A stretch of DNA of 64,000 bases, taken from NCBI RefSeq assembly GCF_000422345.1, contig NZ_AULP01000004.1:62001-126000 (forward strand), read 5' to 3'. Both the position numbers and the translations under genes were made by a program. Positions 48,605 through 57,735 of the stretch are shown here, piece by piece (the first letter of the stretch is position 1; the number at the start of each line of letters is the position of its first letter). Under the pieces are notes generated by a model, which had not been told where the DNA came from, did not search any database, and saw only the letters and a list, made by a program, of their open reading frames with translations. The DNA is from Neomelitea salexigens DSM 19753. Its GTDB lineage: Bacteria; Pseudomonadota; Gammaproteobacteria; Pseudomonadales; Spongiibacteraceae.

Positions 48605-49504
48605 CTATCCCCAAATTAAAGCGCGTGAATACCGCGCCAATAAACGTTCGATAAGCGCCTCGGGCAAACCGCCGCTGGCCGCGCCAATTGCAGATACCTC
48701 TGCCGGGTTACGCAGCCCCTGTAGACAGCGCTCGTCCAGTGGCACATCGCGGCGCAGCCGCGTGAGCTGACGGTAGAGAAACAGCGCGTCCCGATGTTGC
48801 GAAAATCGCTGAGCAAGGCCTTTGGCACCGCGCACAGGCAAACTGGCCAGCGCATCAAGGTTGTTAAAAATCGCCTCGAGTGAGCTGAAATGCTGGAATA
48901 TCACCTTCGCGGTTCCCTCCCCCACTCCTGGCAAACCGGGAATACCATCTACACGATCGCCCGCCACCGCCAGATAATCGGCTAAGGCCTCGCAATTCAC
49001 GCCTTTTTCCGTTTGCCACGCTAGGCGAGTCTGCGCATCGCGGCCAATATCCTGCAGGCGATCGGCATCGCTGCGAAGAATTTGCGCCAGGTCTTTATCG
49101 CGACTTAACACTGTTACCGCGTCGCCCCGCTGCTGCGCGGCGCTCGCCGCAGTCGCTAGCAGGTCATCCGCCTCGAATTGCTCATCAGCACAGCAGGCAA
49201 GACCCAGCGCCTCCGAAACGGCGCGACAACAGCGCAGTTGAAACGCCAGCTCGTCGTCCGGCAGTGCCCGCTGCGACTTATAACCACTATACAAGGTCTC
49301 ACGAAAGCCCTGTCCCAGGCTTTCATCAAAGGCCACCAGCACCCGACTCGGCTGCTCGGCATGCAAAAACCGCAGCAAACACGTCAAATAGCCCTGCACC
49401 GCATGCAGCGAGTAACCCTGCTCGCTATAAAATTTCGCTGGTTGAGAGAAGTAGGCGCGAAAGATATAGATCGATGCATCCAGGCAGTAGAGGCGCGCTG
49501 TCAT
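48605..49504 (-). CDS. PolA-like 5'-3' exonuclease (Xni/flap-nuclease type)
   Basis: Encodes 299 residues of the 5'-3' exonuclease superfamily: YCLDASIYIFRAYF, FEADDLLATA, LSRDKDLAQIL and the helix-hairpin-helix GIPGLPGVGEGTAKVI. The acidic residues for two metals are present. It is longer than E. coli Xni (about 250 aa) and stands apart from PolA, so it may process flaps or Okazaki fragments. Its ATG overlaps the epmC stop (ATGA), implying coupling. Confidence 0.88.
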   Translation of the reverse strand: MTARLYCLDASIYIFRAYFSQPAKFYSEQGYSLHAVQGYLTCLLRFLHAEQPSRVLVAFDESLGQGFRETLYSGYKSQRALPDDELAFQLRCCRAVSEALGLACCADEQFEADDLLATAASAAQQRGDAVTVLSRDKDLAQILRSDADRLQDIGRDAQTRLAWQTEKGVNCEALADYLAVAGDRVDGIPGLPGVGEGTAKVIFQHFSSLEAIFNNLDALASLPVRGAKGLAQRFSQHRDALFLYRQLTRLRRDVPLDERCLQGLRNPAEVSAIGAASGGLPEALIERLLARYSRALIWG

Positions 49505-50085
49505 CGCCACAATGCCGCCAAAGATAGATCGCGCTCAGACGGCGCCCCGATCCCGCCAAACTCAACGGCCAGCGCCTGCTGAAAGCTTGCCGCTCGACCG
49601 GGCAAACCCTCGCGCAAATACCTGCGGGCTTGCTGCCACACCGCCAGGGCGAAGGAAAAATTATCGCCCGGCGCTGCATCTAAATTATCAATACTCAGCG
49701 CAAAAGGCAGGCCAGAGGCCAAGCAAAAGAACCACTCTAGCGCTTGGGGCTTGCGCTCTACTAACTCAAACTGCTGTTGCTGCTCAGCACTGCGGCCATC
49801 GGGCTCATACCAATAACCATAGTCCAACAGGCTTCGGCGCTGCTCGCCGGCAATGCACCAGTGCGCGACCTCATGGAGGGCACTGCGAGCAAAGTCGTCG
49901 CGGTAAAAAATCGTATTGCCCTGCCCCCCGCTTGCCGGCTGGTATAGGGGCTCGTCCGCGCCGCCGCACAGCAGGCAGTTTTCGCTGCGTGCAAAGCACC
50001 TAGCAAACACCTCGGCGATACGCTGATCTGCTGCGGGTGCAACTGCGGGTGCAACGGCAGCCGCGTGTATAGCCCCCTCAGTCAT
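49501..50085 (-). CDS. epmC: Elongation factor P hydroxylase EpmC
   Basis: Encodes 194 residues matching EpmC/YfcM: metal motif HEVAHW (71-76), RRSLLDYGYWYEPDGR, FELVERKPQALEW and SIDNL. EpmC hydroxylates the beta-lysyl-lysine on EF-P. epmA, epmB and efp are not in this window. The N-terminal 20 residues are alanine-rich. It overlaps the upstream gene by 8 nt and the exonuclease gene by 4 nt. Confidence 0.92.
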   Translation of the reverse strand: MTEGAIHAAAVAPAVAPAADQRIAEVFARCFARSENCLLCGGADEPLYQPASGGQGNTIFYRDDFARSALHEVAHWCIAGEQRRSLLDYGYWYEPDGRSAEQQQQFELVERKPQALEWFFCLASGLPFALSIDNLDAAPGDNFSFALAVWQQARRYLREGLPGRAASFQQALAVEFGGIGAPSERDLSLAALWR

Positions 50086-50575
50086 TATATTGCAAGCCGC
50101 GCTGCGGGCAGCCGTCTTTTACTTGATGACAAGGCTGTTGCTGCAGCCACTCCAGGTAGCCTTCGCTCAAAAACTCAGCGCCGGCAAGCAAGTGTTGAAT
50201 ATAGCGGCTCTGCGGCAGCAAGCCGCGAGTGATGTAAGCCGGATTCGCCATATACACCCATGCATTCTGGGTTGTCTCGATGGTCTGTACGCTTAGCACC
50301 TCGCGGCTATACCGCACAGGCGTCCCCTCGTAGTGATCCATCAAGGCAATATCGCCCTGACCCTGTAAACGGTACAACACACCTTCAACGTGTTGGTCGT
50401 GGGCAGGCACCACATTGGCGTAGGCAACACCGGGATTATTGTGCGCCGCCTTGTTAAAACACAGCACAAAATTCGTCAGGCGCGCCGCCTCAGCGCTAAG
50501 GAAATCAAGGCCCCTGGCACGCATTCGGGCCGGGTTCATATTTGAGCCATAGGCGAAGTAGTAACAACTGCTCAC
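50078..50575 (-). CDS. Gamma-glutamylcyclotransferase-like protein
   Basis: Encodes about 165 residues of the GGCT/AIG2 fold: YYFAYGSNMNPARM, a conserved FNKAAHNNPGVAYANVV, and VEGVLYRL. The glutamate in the DHYEG region is the likely acid/base. Substrates in this family are gamma-glutamyl compounds. The start is uncertain: I use a GTG at 50575 directly before the YFAYGSNM motif; the frame extends 69 bp further upstream. Confidence 0.8.
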   Translation of the reverse strand: MSSCYYFAYGSNMNPARMRARGLDFLSAEAARLTNFVLCFNKAAHNNPGVAYANVVPAHDQHVEGVLYRLQGQGDIALMDHYEGTPVRYSREVLSVQTIETTQNAWVYMANPAYITRGLLPQSRYIQHLLAGAEFLSEGYLEWLQQQPCHQVKDGCPQRGLQYND

Positions 50576-50698
50576 TGCAAGACTATCCAGAAAAACTTGG
50601 CAAAAGGGGAAACTACAGGTAATTTTATCAGAAAGGGATAGCACCGCGCTTGGCGCGTCAGCCGCTAAGTGATCGCCCCCGCTACGTGAGGATGCATC

Positions 50699-51379
50699 AT
50701 GGCTACACGTAACCTAGGCAATACCCCCTCGGCGCAGATCTTGCCCTTCCCTACCAACGCCGCCCGCACCGAGCCGAGCATCGTCGCGGTATCACCGGAA
50801 TTTCAAGGCTATTGCCTGTTATACGCTCATCACGCACTCTCCACAGATAAACTCTATGCCCTGCGCATCTTATGTTGGGCACGGCTTGATAACGGCGAAG
50901 ACGTGGCCCTAGTGCCCTGGCTCGACGGCGTTGCTCGCTGCAGCGAGCTCAACGATGCCCAAACGGGTTTATCTCAGGGTTACTTTGACCCCATTGCAGA
51001 GCAGCGCTTTGATGTGATGCCCGCCCACCACAGCGCCATACTGGACAGCCTATGCCCCAAGCAGGCATCCAGCGACAGTGGCGTAATTCAAGAAATTCCC
51101 GACCTGATAGGCAGCCACGCCGCTCTGCTAAACGATGACCACGAGTTTCAATTAGAGCCGGTAGTGAGTTGGCAGTTGCTCCCTGGTGGGCGCCTGCAGG
51201 CGATGATCGCCGACCCTGAAAAAATCACCCAGCACCCGGTTCTGCCGGGCGACCCCTGCCTCTATCCGGCAACCGAAGCGGAGGGCCTGCGCTACTACTT
51301 CCAATACCATATCGCCAATCAAATAAAACGCGGCGGCGAAATGACGGCGCGCGCGTTACACAGTCTGATCAAGCACTAG
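50699..51379 (+). CDS. Hypothetical protein (226 aa)
   Basis: I do not recognise a family. No signal peptide or membrane segment is seen; the sequence is mixed alpha/beta with [24 protein letters not shown] and a C-terminal helix [21 protein letters not shown]. It stands alone on the plus strand and its end overlaps tusA by 11 bp (convergent). Confidence 0.65.
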   Translation: MATRNLGNTPSAQILPFPTNAARTEPSIVAVSPEFQGYCLLYAHHALSTDKLYALRILCWARLDNGEDVALVPWLDGVARCSELNDAQTGLSQGYFDPIAEQRFDVMPAHHSAILDSLCPKQASSDSGVIQEIPDLIGSHAALLNDDHEFQLEPVVSWQLLPGGRLQAMIADPEKITQHPVLPGDPCLYPATEAEGLRYYFQYHIANQIKRGGEMTARALHSLIKH

Positions 51380-51611
51380 GAGGGGCTTTGCGCACCCAAT
51401 AACGGTAGTGCTCGCCTTCGTGCTGCTGGTCGATAAGCTCGTGACCAAGAAAGGCGCAGAATTTAGGAATATCGCGGGTCGTCGCCGGATCTGTTGCCAG
51501 GATTTCCAGCACCTCACCGGCCGCGATATCGCGAATTTTATTGTGCAGCATCATTACCGGCTCGGGGCAGGTTAAACCGCTGGTATCCAGATTGTGATCA
51601 ACCTTCGTCAT
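51369..51611 (-). CDS. tusA: Sulfur carrier protein TusA
   Basis: Encodes 80 residues with the hallmark [19 protein letters not shown], where the cysteine of the CPxP motif carries persulfide. It passes sulfur from IscS to TusD, which is encoded some 17 kb away in this window, for tRNA 2-thiolation. Confidence 0.95.
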   Translation of the reverse strand: MTKVDHNLDTSGLTCPEPVMMLHNKIRDIAAGEVLEILATDPATTRDIPKFCAFLGHELIDQQHEGEHYRYWVRKAPPSA

Positions 51612-51684
51612 GTCTTACTCAACTCTGTATGCGGGCAAATGGCGAGGTATTGTGGCGGCGTGGCCCTAAAAATCAACACGCAGC

Positions 51685-51906
51685 TTAGGGGCGGCGCGGC
51701 AAAATAGACCAGCTCTCGGTCTCGGCGCAGAAGGCGATAAACGCCTGGCCACTTTTCAATGCCGCCCGCAATTGGGCGATTTTTTCTTCCTGGCTCAGCT
51801 CGCGCTCGCCATAGTCAGTGCCGTCGCGGCTAACCAGCTCCTCCAGCATGCCCTCAAAGGCATCCTCGCTTAGTTTCTGCCAGGGGATTTCCAAATAATC
51901 TGCCAT
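51685..51906 (-). CDS. YheU/UPF0270 family protein
   Basis: Encodes 73 residues. EIPWQKLSEDAFEGMLEELV followed by GTDYGERELSQEEKIAQL is the UPF0270 signature. The function is unknown. It precedes tusA by about 70 bp. Confidence 0.85.
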   Translation of the reverse strand: MADYLEIPWQKLSEDAFEGMLEELVSRDGTDYGERELSQEEKIAQLRAALKSGQAFIAFCAETESWSILPRRP

Positions 51907-51926
51907 TCCAACCTCGTTAAGTCTGC

Positions 51927-52235
51927 TCAGCGTTCACTACCTTGAATGCCGGCAACACTGTCAATTTTGTCTTGTAGGCTCTGCGCTCTGTCCACCCTCG
52001 TGCCAATTTTTAACTGGCTGTGGATACGCGGCGCCCCCATCTCGTGAATGCGCATATGGCACAGTTTCACCGCCGCCATCACCGCCTCCCACTCACCTTC
52101 AACATTGGTGCCAAAGGCATGCAGCTGGTAAGTCAGGCCGCTGTCTTCAAAAATTCGCTGACACTCAGCAATATACGGTGACAGCGACTCGCCGACATTG
52201 AGCGGTATTACACAGAGTTCCACATGTACATGCAT
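51927..52235 (-). CDS. MTH1187/UPF0045 family thiamine-binding-like protein
   Basis: Encodes 102 residues: VELCVIPLNVGESLSPYIAE, YQLHAFGTNVEGEWEAVMAAV and RIHSQLKIGTRVD. The family has a ferredoxin-like fold and some members bind thiamine. It precedes the UPF0270 gene by 20 bp. Confidence 0.85.
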   Translation of the reverse strand: MHVHVELCVIPLNVGESLSPYIAECQRIFEDSGLTYQLHAFGTNVEGEWEAVMAAVKLCHMRIHEMGAPRIHSQLKIGTRVDRAQSLQDKIDSVAGIQGSER

Positions 52236-52339
52236 TTCTTAACCCACCGGCCTACTCAGCAGCCATCGCTGATGATATGTTCAAGCAGATATCGTATCGT
52301 TACTGCTATAACGTGTCTCTATACTTACAGGATTTACCA

Positions 52340-52864
52340 TTGAATACGTCTGTTGTTTTTACCTTTATCAGCAAGGACCGACCCGGGTTGGTTGAATTGG
52401 TTTCCAGCGCAATTGCCAGTGTCGGTGGAAGTTGGCAGGAAAGCCGAATGACACAATTGGCGGGCCAGTTTGCCGGCATCGGCCGCGTAAATGTGGCTGG
52501 CGATCAGCGCGATGCCCTGATCAGCGCCCTGCGCGCGCTCAGCACCGATGGCATTCAAGTCACCATTGATGACAGCGCCGATACCAGCGACGGCGGCGCC
52601 GAACAACACTGCTGCCAACTGCATATTGTGGGCAACGACCGGCCGGGAATTGTACGGGAAGTAAGCCGCGCCTTGAAAGATCGCCAGATCAATGTGACCG
52701 AACTCAGTTCGAATATCACCAGTGCGCCGATGAGTGGCGAGGCACTGTTCGACGCCCACGTGAAAGCGGACTTACCCGCCGGTTGTGACCTGGATGAATT
52801 GAACGACGCCCTGGAAGAGATTGCCGAACAGCTGAGTGTCGACATCGATATTGAGCGAGCCTAG
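52340..52864 (+). CDS. GcvR-like double ACT-domain regulator
   Basis: Encodes 174 residues with two ACT domains: SVVFTFISKDRPGLVELVS (N-terminal) and CQLHIVGNDRPGIVREVSRAL (centre). This layout is that of GcvR, which restrains GcvA at the glycine-cleavage operon in E. coli. I chose TTG 52340, with AGGA 7 nt upstream; an in-frame ATG 63 bp earlier lacks a site. Confidence 0.8.
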   Translation: MNTSVVFTFISKDRPGLVELVSSAIASVGGSWQESRMTQLAGQFAGIGRVNVAGDQRDALISALRALSTDGIQVTIDDSADTSDGGAEQHCCQLHIVGNDRPGIVREVSRALKDRQINVTELSSNITSAPMSGEALFDAHVKADLPAGCDLDELNDALEEIAEQLSVDIDIERA

Positions 52865-52874
52865 TAACGGCCGC

Positions 52875-53081
52875 TCAACGCAGTTTTTTCATCACAAACA
52901 CCGTCGCGGTCGCCGCCGCGACGATCACCGCCACCCCCAGTACGCACACCAGCAAGTAGCCGAGTACTTCACTCCACGGTACGTCAAAACTCCACACCGC
53001 TGAACACACCAGCATCACTGTTGCCAGCACCGCCAGCACCGGAGTACGGTAGCGTTTAAACAGCACAAACCACTCAGCCAC
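52875..53081 (-). CDS. Small membrane protein with two helices
   Basis: Encodes about 68 residues. Hydrophobic segments TPVLAVLATVMLVCSAVW and LGYLLVCVLGVAVIVAAA predict two membrane helices, ending in KKLR. I do not recognise a family. GTG 53081 has GAGGG about 10 nt upstream, just after the stop of the preceding gene; a GTG 48 bp earlier is also in frame. Confidence 0.55.
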   Translation of the reverse strand: MAEWFVLFKRYRTPVLAVLATVMLVCSAVWSFDVPWSEVLGYLLVCVLGVAVIVAAATATVFVMKKLR

Positions 53082-53101
53082 CTTCGGCAAACCCTCTTCG
53101 C

Positions 53102-53533
53102 TTAAGCAAAACTGTCCTCTCGCAGCCACTCACAACGCAAGCGACCGGAGTCATCTCCGGGGGCATGGTAATCCCCTTCGGCTTGCCATACAAAGGTATG
53201 TGTACCGTTATAGGCCGTTTGCAGGTGCACCGTTGCCGACACCCAATACATTTTGCTAAGCATTTTCTCAAATAAACGCAGCCATGCATCCCACTCGTGC
53301 TCTATCGCCTTGTAGGAACTGCCAAAGTGAATGACATCGGTTTGGCAGTCGCCAAACTCCACGGCGCGGCGCGGCACGGAAAACATTTCCCGACACAGTA
53401 AAGGCCAGTCTTCGGCCGAGGGTAAGGTATCAGTAATTTGCTGATTCACCTCGCGGCGTTCCTGCAAATCGACACCGTCTCGCACAAACAACATATCCGT
53501 AATGCAGCCGTAAACGACGGATTCTTGAGCCAT
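53102..53533 (-). CDS. Hypothetical protein (143 aa)
   Basis: I do not recognise this family. The sequence has VVYGCITDMLF near the N-terminus, FGDCQTDVIHFG, and a Trp-rich helix IEHEWDAWLRLFEKML, suggesting a soluble alpha/beta protein. It sits upstream of the small membrane gene with a 20-bp gap. Confidence 0.6.
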   Translation of the reverse strand: MAQESVVYGCITDMLFVRDGVDLQERREVNQQITDTLPSAEDWPLLCREMFSVPRRAVEFGDCQTDVIHFGSSYKAIEHEWDAWLRLFEKMLSKMYWVSATVHLQTAYNGTHTFVWQAEGDYHAPGDDSGRLRCEWLREDSFA

Positions 53534-53595
53534 AGTTGATCTTCCGACTTTTTCTTTCAGTCTACCGCTGCAAAGCCGCCGACGCGACGACGCAC

Positions 53596-54750
53596 TTAGC
53601 GAGGCGTGTCCGGCGTCTCAAAATAGCGCCAGGCAATTATTGCCGCCAGCGCCGCTGCGCCGCTGGCCACCCAGAAACACTGGGCCGGGCTAATATCCCA
53701 GGCGTAACCACTCAATACCGCGCCCAAGGCACCACCAGCGCCGAAGCTCAAGCCACTGTACAGCGCCATACCCTGGCCATGGTGAGCGGTAAAAAACCGC
53801 CGTATGGTTTCGACAGCGGCGGCGTGAGCACTGCCAAAACTGGCCGCGTGCAAACACTGGGCAAACACCAAAATGGCTACTGACTCGACAAATTCAGCAA
53901 TTAACCACCACCGCAACGCCGTTAGCGCCAGGCTGGCGATCAAAATCTGGCGCAGGCTAAAGTGCTCCAGCAACCGGTGCATACCCATAAACAGCAACAC
54001 TTCGGCGAACACCCCCAACGACCACAACATCCCCGTTGCCGATTTGCTATAGCCCTGCGTTTCCAAATGAATACTAAAAAAGGTGTAGTACGGCCCGTGC
54101 GAGAATTGCAGCAGAAAGCTGGTGGCAAAGAAGGCAATCACCGCTGGCTGCTTTAAAATACGCATCAGCGAACCGGGGCTGCGATCGCCCCGCGTTAAGC
54201 CCTCGGAGTTTTCTGCCACCAGCAAGCTACCCAGCCAAATAGCCGACAACAATGCGGTAATGATGTACAGCAGATGCACAATGGGGTGGTGGTCCAGCCA
54301 GGCGCCCACCGCCAATACCGCGGCGATAAAACCGATCGAGCCCCACAAACGGATCAATGAATAGCGGCCATGCTGACCGCTCAAATGACTGAGTGTTAGC
54401 ACATCGAACTGTGAGAGCACCGCATTCCAAAAGAAGCTGTAGCCCACCACCACGGCGGCGAGCCAGTAGAAGTCCTGCCGGAAGTACACCCCGCCAAAGG
54501 CGATAACCGCCAGCAGCGCCCCCAGGCGAATAATTCGCGTGCGGCAGTCATAGCGGTCAGCCAGGTAGCCCCATAAGTTGGGCGCCAGTACCTTGGTGAC
54601 CATCACCAGCGCGGAGAGAATACCGATCTCGCCAGAGGAATACCCCAGCGACTTCAGGTACAGCGACCAATACGGCAACCATGTGCCTAACAGGGCAAAG
54701 TAGAAAAAGTAAAAGGCGGAAAGCCGCCAATACGGCACTGCCTGCGCCAT
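53596..54750 (-). CDS. MFS transporter, HcaT/phenylpropionate-permease-like
   Basis: Encodes 384 residues with about twelve membrane helices. SAFYFFYFALLGTWLPYWSLYL and LWGYLADRYDCRTR at the start match the MFS group that includes HcaT. The substrate is unknown. It follows aroC by 11 bp, so it shares its transcript. Confidence 0.85.
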   Translation of the reverse strand: MAQAVPYWRLSAFYFFYFALLGTWLPYWSLYLKSLGYSSGEIGILSALVMVTKVLAPNLWGYLADRYDCRTRIIRLGALLAVIAFGGVYFRQDFYWLAAVVVGYSFFWNAVLSQFDVLTLSHLSGQHGRYSLIRLWGSIGFIAAVLAVGAWLDHHPIVHLLYIITALLSAIWLGSLLVAENSEGLTRGDRSPGSLMRILKQPAVIAFFATSFLLQFSHGPYYTFFSIHLETQGYSKSATGMLWSLGVFAEVLLFMGMHRLLEHFSLRQILIASLALTALRWWLIAEFVESVAILVFAQCLHAASFGSAHAAAVETIRRFFTAHHGQGMALYSGLSFGAGGALGAVLSGYAWDISPAQCFWVASGAAALAAIIAWRYFETPDTPR

Positions 54751-54761
54751 AGTCGCCTAGC

Positions 54762-55859
54762 CTAGCGGCGCGCCGGAATCACCGGTGTTTGGCACTGAAC
54801 ATCGGCATTCTGGCCACGATTGCGCAACAGGTGGTCCATCAGCACAATCGCCAGCATCGCTTCGGCGATAGGTACCGCGCGAATGCCCACACAGGGGTCG
54901 TGGCGGCCGGTGGTGATCACGTCCACAGCCTCGCCCTGCTGGTTAATGGTTTGGCCGGGAATCAAAATGCTCGATGTCGGTTTCAGCGCCATATGGGCAA
55001 CAATATCCTGCCCACTGGAAATTCCTCCCAGCACACCACCGGCATTATTTGAGGTAAAGCCTTCAGGGGTGAGCTCGTCTCGGTGTTCGCTGCCGCGGGC
55101 ATCTACGCAGTCAAAACCGGCGCCAATCTCAACCCCTTTCACCGCATTAATACCCATGAGGGCATGGGCGATATCGGCATCCAAGCGATCGAAAACTGGC
55201 TCGCCCAGGCCCACCGGCACACCGCTGGCCACCACCGAAATTTTGGCCCCTACAGAGTCGCCGGATTTGCGCAGCGCCTGCATATAGGTTTCCATTTCGG
55301 GAATTTTATCGGCGTCCGGGCAAAAGAAAGGATTCTCTTCAACAATATCCCAGTCGAGTTTTTCTGCCTTAATCGGCCCCAGCTGCGACAAGTACCCCCT
55401 CACCTGCACGCCGTGATGCTCCGCCAAATACTTTTTGGCGATTGCCCCGGCAGCGACTCGCATCGCGGTTTCGCGCGCCGACGAACGGCCACCACCGCGG
55501 TAGTCACGCTGACCGTATTTTTGCTCGTAGCTGTAGTCAGCATGCATGGGGCGGAAACGGTCTTTGATCTTGCTGTAGTCCTTCGAGCGCTGATCCTGGT
55601 TCTCAATCAACAGCCCAATAGAGGTACCGGTGGTCTCTCCCTCGAAAACCCCAGACAGAATTTTCACTTCATCGTTTTCACGGCGCTGGGTGGTATAGCG
55701 CGAGGTGCCGGGCTTGCGGCGGTCTAAGTCGCGCTGCAAATCACTCTCGGAAATTGCCAGCCCCGGCGGGCAGCCATCGATAATTGCGCCCAAGGCAAGG
55801 CCGTGGCTTTCGCCAAAGGTGGTGACGGTGAACAACTTACCGATGGTGTTACCTGACAT
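54762..55859 (-). CDS. aroC: Chorismate synthase
   Basis: Encodes 365 residues: [18 protein letters not shown] near the N-terminus, [20 protein letters not shown], and [17 protein letters not shown]. It uses reduced FMN to convert EPSP to chorismate, ending the shikimate pathway. A promoter lies directly upstream, overlapping the end of prmB. Confidence 0.97.
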   Translation of the reverse strand: MSGNTIGKLFTVTTFGESHGLALGAIIDGCPPGLAISESDLQRDLDRRKPGTSRYTTQRRENDEVKILSGVFEGETTGTSIGLLIENQDQRSKDYSKIKDRFRPMHADYSYEQKYGQRDYRGGGRSSARETAMRVAAGAIAKKYLAEHHGVQVRGYLSQLGPIKAEKLDWDIVEENPFFCPDADKIPEMETYMQALRKSGDSVGAKISVVASGVPVGLGEPVFDRLDADIAHALMGINAVKGVEIGAGFDCVDARGSEHRDELTPEGFTSNNAGGVLGGISSGQDIVAHMALKPTSSILIPGQTINQQGEAVDVITTGRHDPCVGIRAVPIAEAMLAIVLMDHLLRNRGQNADVQCQTPVIPARR

Positions 55860-55946
55860 GAAACAATCCTGCGTTGGGACAATAGGGCCGACAATACTGC
55901 CGAGCCGAAAATCATTACTCTACAAAGCGCGACAAACAGCGCCTGA

Positions 55947-55975
55947 ATTATACGTGAAAGCGGCGCCTGAGTCAG
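55947..55975 (-). promoter_or_regulatory. Candidate sigma-70 promoter of aroC
   Basis: Minus strand: CTGACT, 17 bp, perfect TATAAT. The -35 hexamer overlaps the prmB stop codon. Confidence 0.6.
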
Positions 55976-56883
55976 AGGCTATCCGCGGCCTCTACCAACT
56001 GCTCTCGGGTCAGCGCAAACACGCCGTGACCGCCGCGCTCGAACTCCAGCCAGGTAAATGGCAATGTCGGGTAGGCCTGCTCAAGTGCCACCCAGCTATT
56101 ACCCACCTCGACCACCAGCAAACCACCCTCTTCCAAATGGTCGGCCGCTTCGCGCAGGATTCGGCGGGTCAGGTCCAGGCCATCTTCCCCCGACGCCAAC
56201 CCCAGCGCGGGCTCACGGTGATATTCCGCCGGCATTTCCGCGAGGTCTCTGGCGTCTACGTAAGGCGGGTTGCTAACGATCAGGGAATAGCGCTGCCCCT
56301 GCAAGCCGCTAAATACATCGGAGTGAATAGCCTTCACCCTGTGGCCGAGTTCGTGGCGGGCAATATTGATGCCGGCGACATCCAGCGCATCGCCAGAAAT
56401 ATCCGCAACATCTACCTCAGCATCGTCAAAGGCGTAGGCGCAGGCAATACCAATACAAGCGCTGCCGGTGCACAGGTCCAATATGCGCTGGGGCTCGCTC
56501 GCTAACCACGGTTCAAAACCGTTTTCGATCAGTTCTGCAATAGGCGAGCGCGGTACCAGTACTCGCTCATCCACATAAAATGACAGCCCGGCAAACCACG
56601 CCTCATGGGTCAAATAAGCGGCGGGTAAACGCTCTTCCACTCTGCGCTGTAGCAGCTGCACAATCTGCTCGCGCTCACTGGGCAGCAAGGTGGCATCCAA
56701 GAACGCGTCCGAGCTATCGAAGGGTAGCTCCAGGGCGTGAAGCACCAGCAACCGCGCCTCGTCCAGGGCATTGTCAGTGCCATGACCAAAAAACAATCCA
56801 GCGCGGCTGAATTCGCTCAAACCCCAGCGAATATAATCCCGAACCGTGGTCAGGTGTTGGCAAATCTCATTGTTGTGTGCCAC
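55972..56883 (-). CDS. prmB: Ribosomal protein L3 N5-glutamine methyltransferase PrmB
   Basis: Encodes 303 residues: [23 protein letters not shown] motif [13 protein letters not shown], and the NPPY motif ([11 protein letters not shown]) typical of glutamine methyltransferases. PrmB modifies L3 during ribosome assembly; the IAELI stretch and its place beside aroC favour PrmB over PrmC. It is divergent from folE. Confidence 0.95.
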   Translation of the reverse strand: MAHNNEICQHLTTVRDYIRWGLSEFSRAGLFFGHGTDNALDEARLLVLHALELPFDSSDAFLDATLLPSEREQIVQLLQRRVEERLPAAYLTHEAWFAGLSFYVDERVLVPRSPIAELIENGFEPWLASEPQRILDLCTGSACIGIACAYAFDDAEVDVADISGDALDVAGINIARHELGHRVKAIHSDVFSGLQGQRYSLIVSNPPYVDARDLAEMPAEYHREPALGLASGEDGLDLTRRILREAADHLEEGGLLVVEVGNSWVALEQAYPTLPFTWLEFERGGHGVFALTREQLVEAADSL

Positions 56884-56970
56884 CGCAGCGCCCTTCTATA
56901 AACCCGTTTTTAGCAAGCAAAAATTACCAGCGCGAAGTTTACACTGCGCCCAAAGCGCTGCCCAGCATGC

Positions 56971-56999
56971 TTGGGAAAGCGTAAGGGCTCTGATACCAT
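56971..56999 (+). promoter_or_regulatory. Candidate promoter of folE
   Basis: TTGGGA, 17 bp, TACCAT; each hexamer matches consensus at four of six positions. It would start transcription about 30 nt before folE. Confidence 0.35.
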
Positions 57000-57034
57000 T
57001 GCGGCTCGTTTATAGAGACATAAAAGAGAAGCTG

Positions 57035-57574
57035 GTGGAAAAAGCATTCGAAGAGATCATCAAGGAAATTGGTGAAGACCTGGAGCGTGACGGCCTACTC
57101 GACACGCCTAAGCGCGCGGCAAAAGCCTTTGAGTTCCTTACCGAGGGTTACCGTCGGAGTGTTGACGAAGTCGTGAACGACGCACTGTTTGAATCCGACG
57201 CCAATGAAATGGTGGTGGTCTCCGACATCGAACTCTACTCGCTCTGCGAGCATCACTTGCTGCCCTTCATCGGCAAATGCCACGTTGCCTACATTCCCAA
57301 CGGCAAAGTTTTGGGCCTGTCTAAGGTGGCTCGCATTGTCGACCTCTATGCTCGCCGCCTGCAAATTCAAGAAGGCCTGACCACACAGATCGCTAAAACC
57401 GTACAAGAAGTGACTGGCGCCGAAGGCGTTGCCGTGATCATTGAAGCCCGCCATATGTGCATGATGATGCGCGGCGTGCAAAAGCAAAACTCCGTTATGC
57501 GCACCAGCGCCATGTTGGGCGTGTTTAAAGACAACGCCGCCACGCGGGCAGAGTTTATGTCGCTGATCAAATAA
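57035..57574 (+). CDS. folE: GTP cyclohydrolase I
   Basis: Encodes 179 residues: [19 protein letters not shown], zinc ligands Cys71/His74 ([12 protein letters not shown]) and Cys142 (HMCMMMRG), and the C-terminal SEMRTSA-like region ([11 protein letters not shown]). It makes dihydroneopterin triphosphate for folate and pterins. It starts with GTG 57035, preceded by AAAGAGAAG; the frame is open further upstream without a start site. Confidence 0.95.
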   Translation: MEKAFEEIIKEIGEDLERDGLLDTPKRAAKAFEFLTEGYRRSVDEVVNDALFESDANEMVVVSDIELYSLCEHHLLPFIGKCHVAYIPNGKVLGLSKVARIVDLYARRLQIQEGLTTQIAKTVQEVTGAEGVAVIIEARHMCMMMRGVQKQNSVMRTSAMLGVFKDNAATRAEFMSLIK

Positions 57575-57610
57575 AGCGTTGCTTTGGCCCACAGGGCAAC
57601 AAGGAAAATA

Positions 57611-57634
57611 AAAGGGCCGGAATGGCCCTTTTTT
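57611..57634 (+). terminator. Rho-independent terminator after folE
   Basis: Perfect 7-bp stem AAGGGCC/GGCCCTT with a 5-nt loop and a run of six T, about 40 bp after the folE stop. Confidence 0.92.
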
Positions 57635-57735
57635 ATTGCCACATCATTGACCAAATTACGGTATGCGTCGCCGCGACGGAGCCAAACAGCTATTCTCTGT
57701 CTTGTATAACACCCCAGAACGAGACAAAAAATAGC

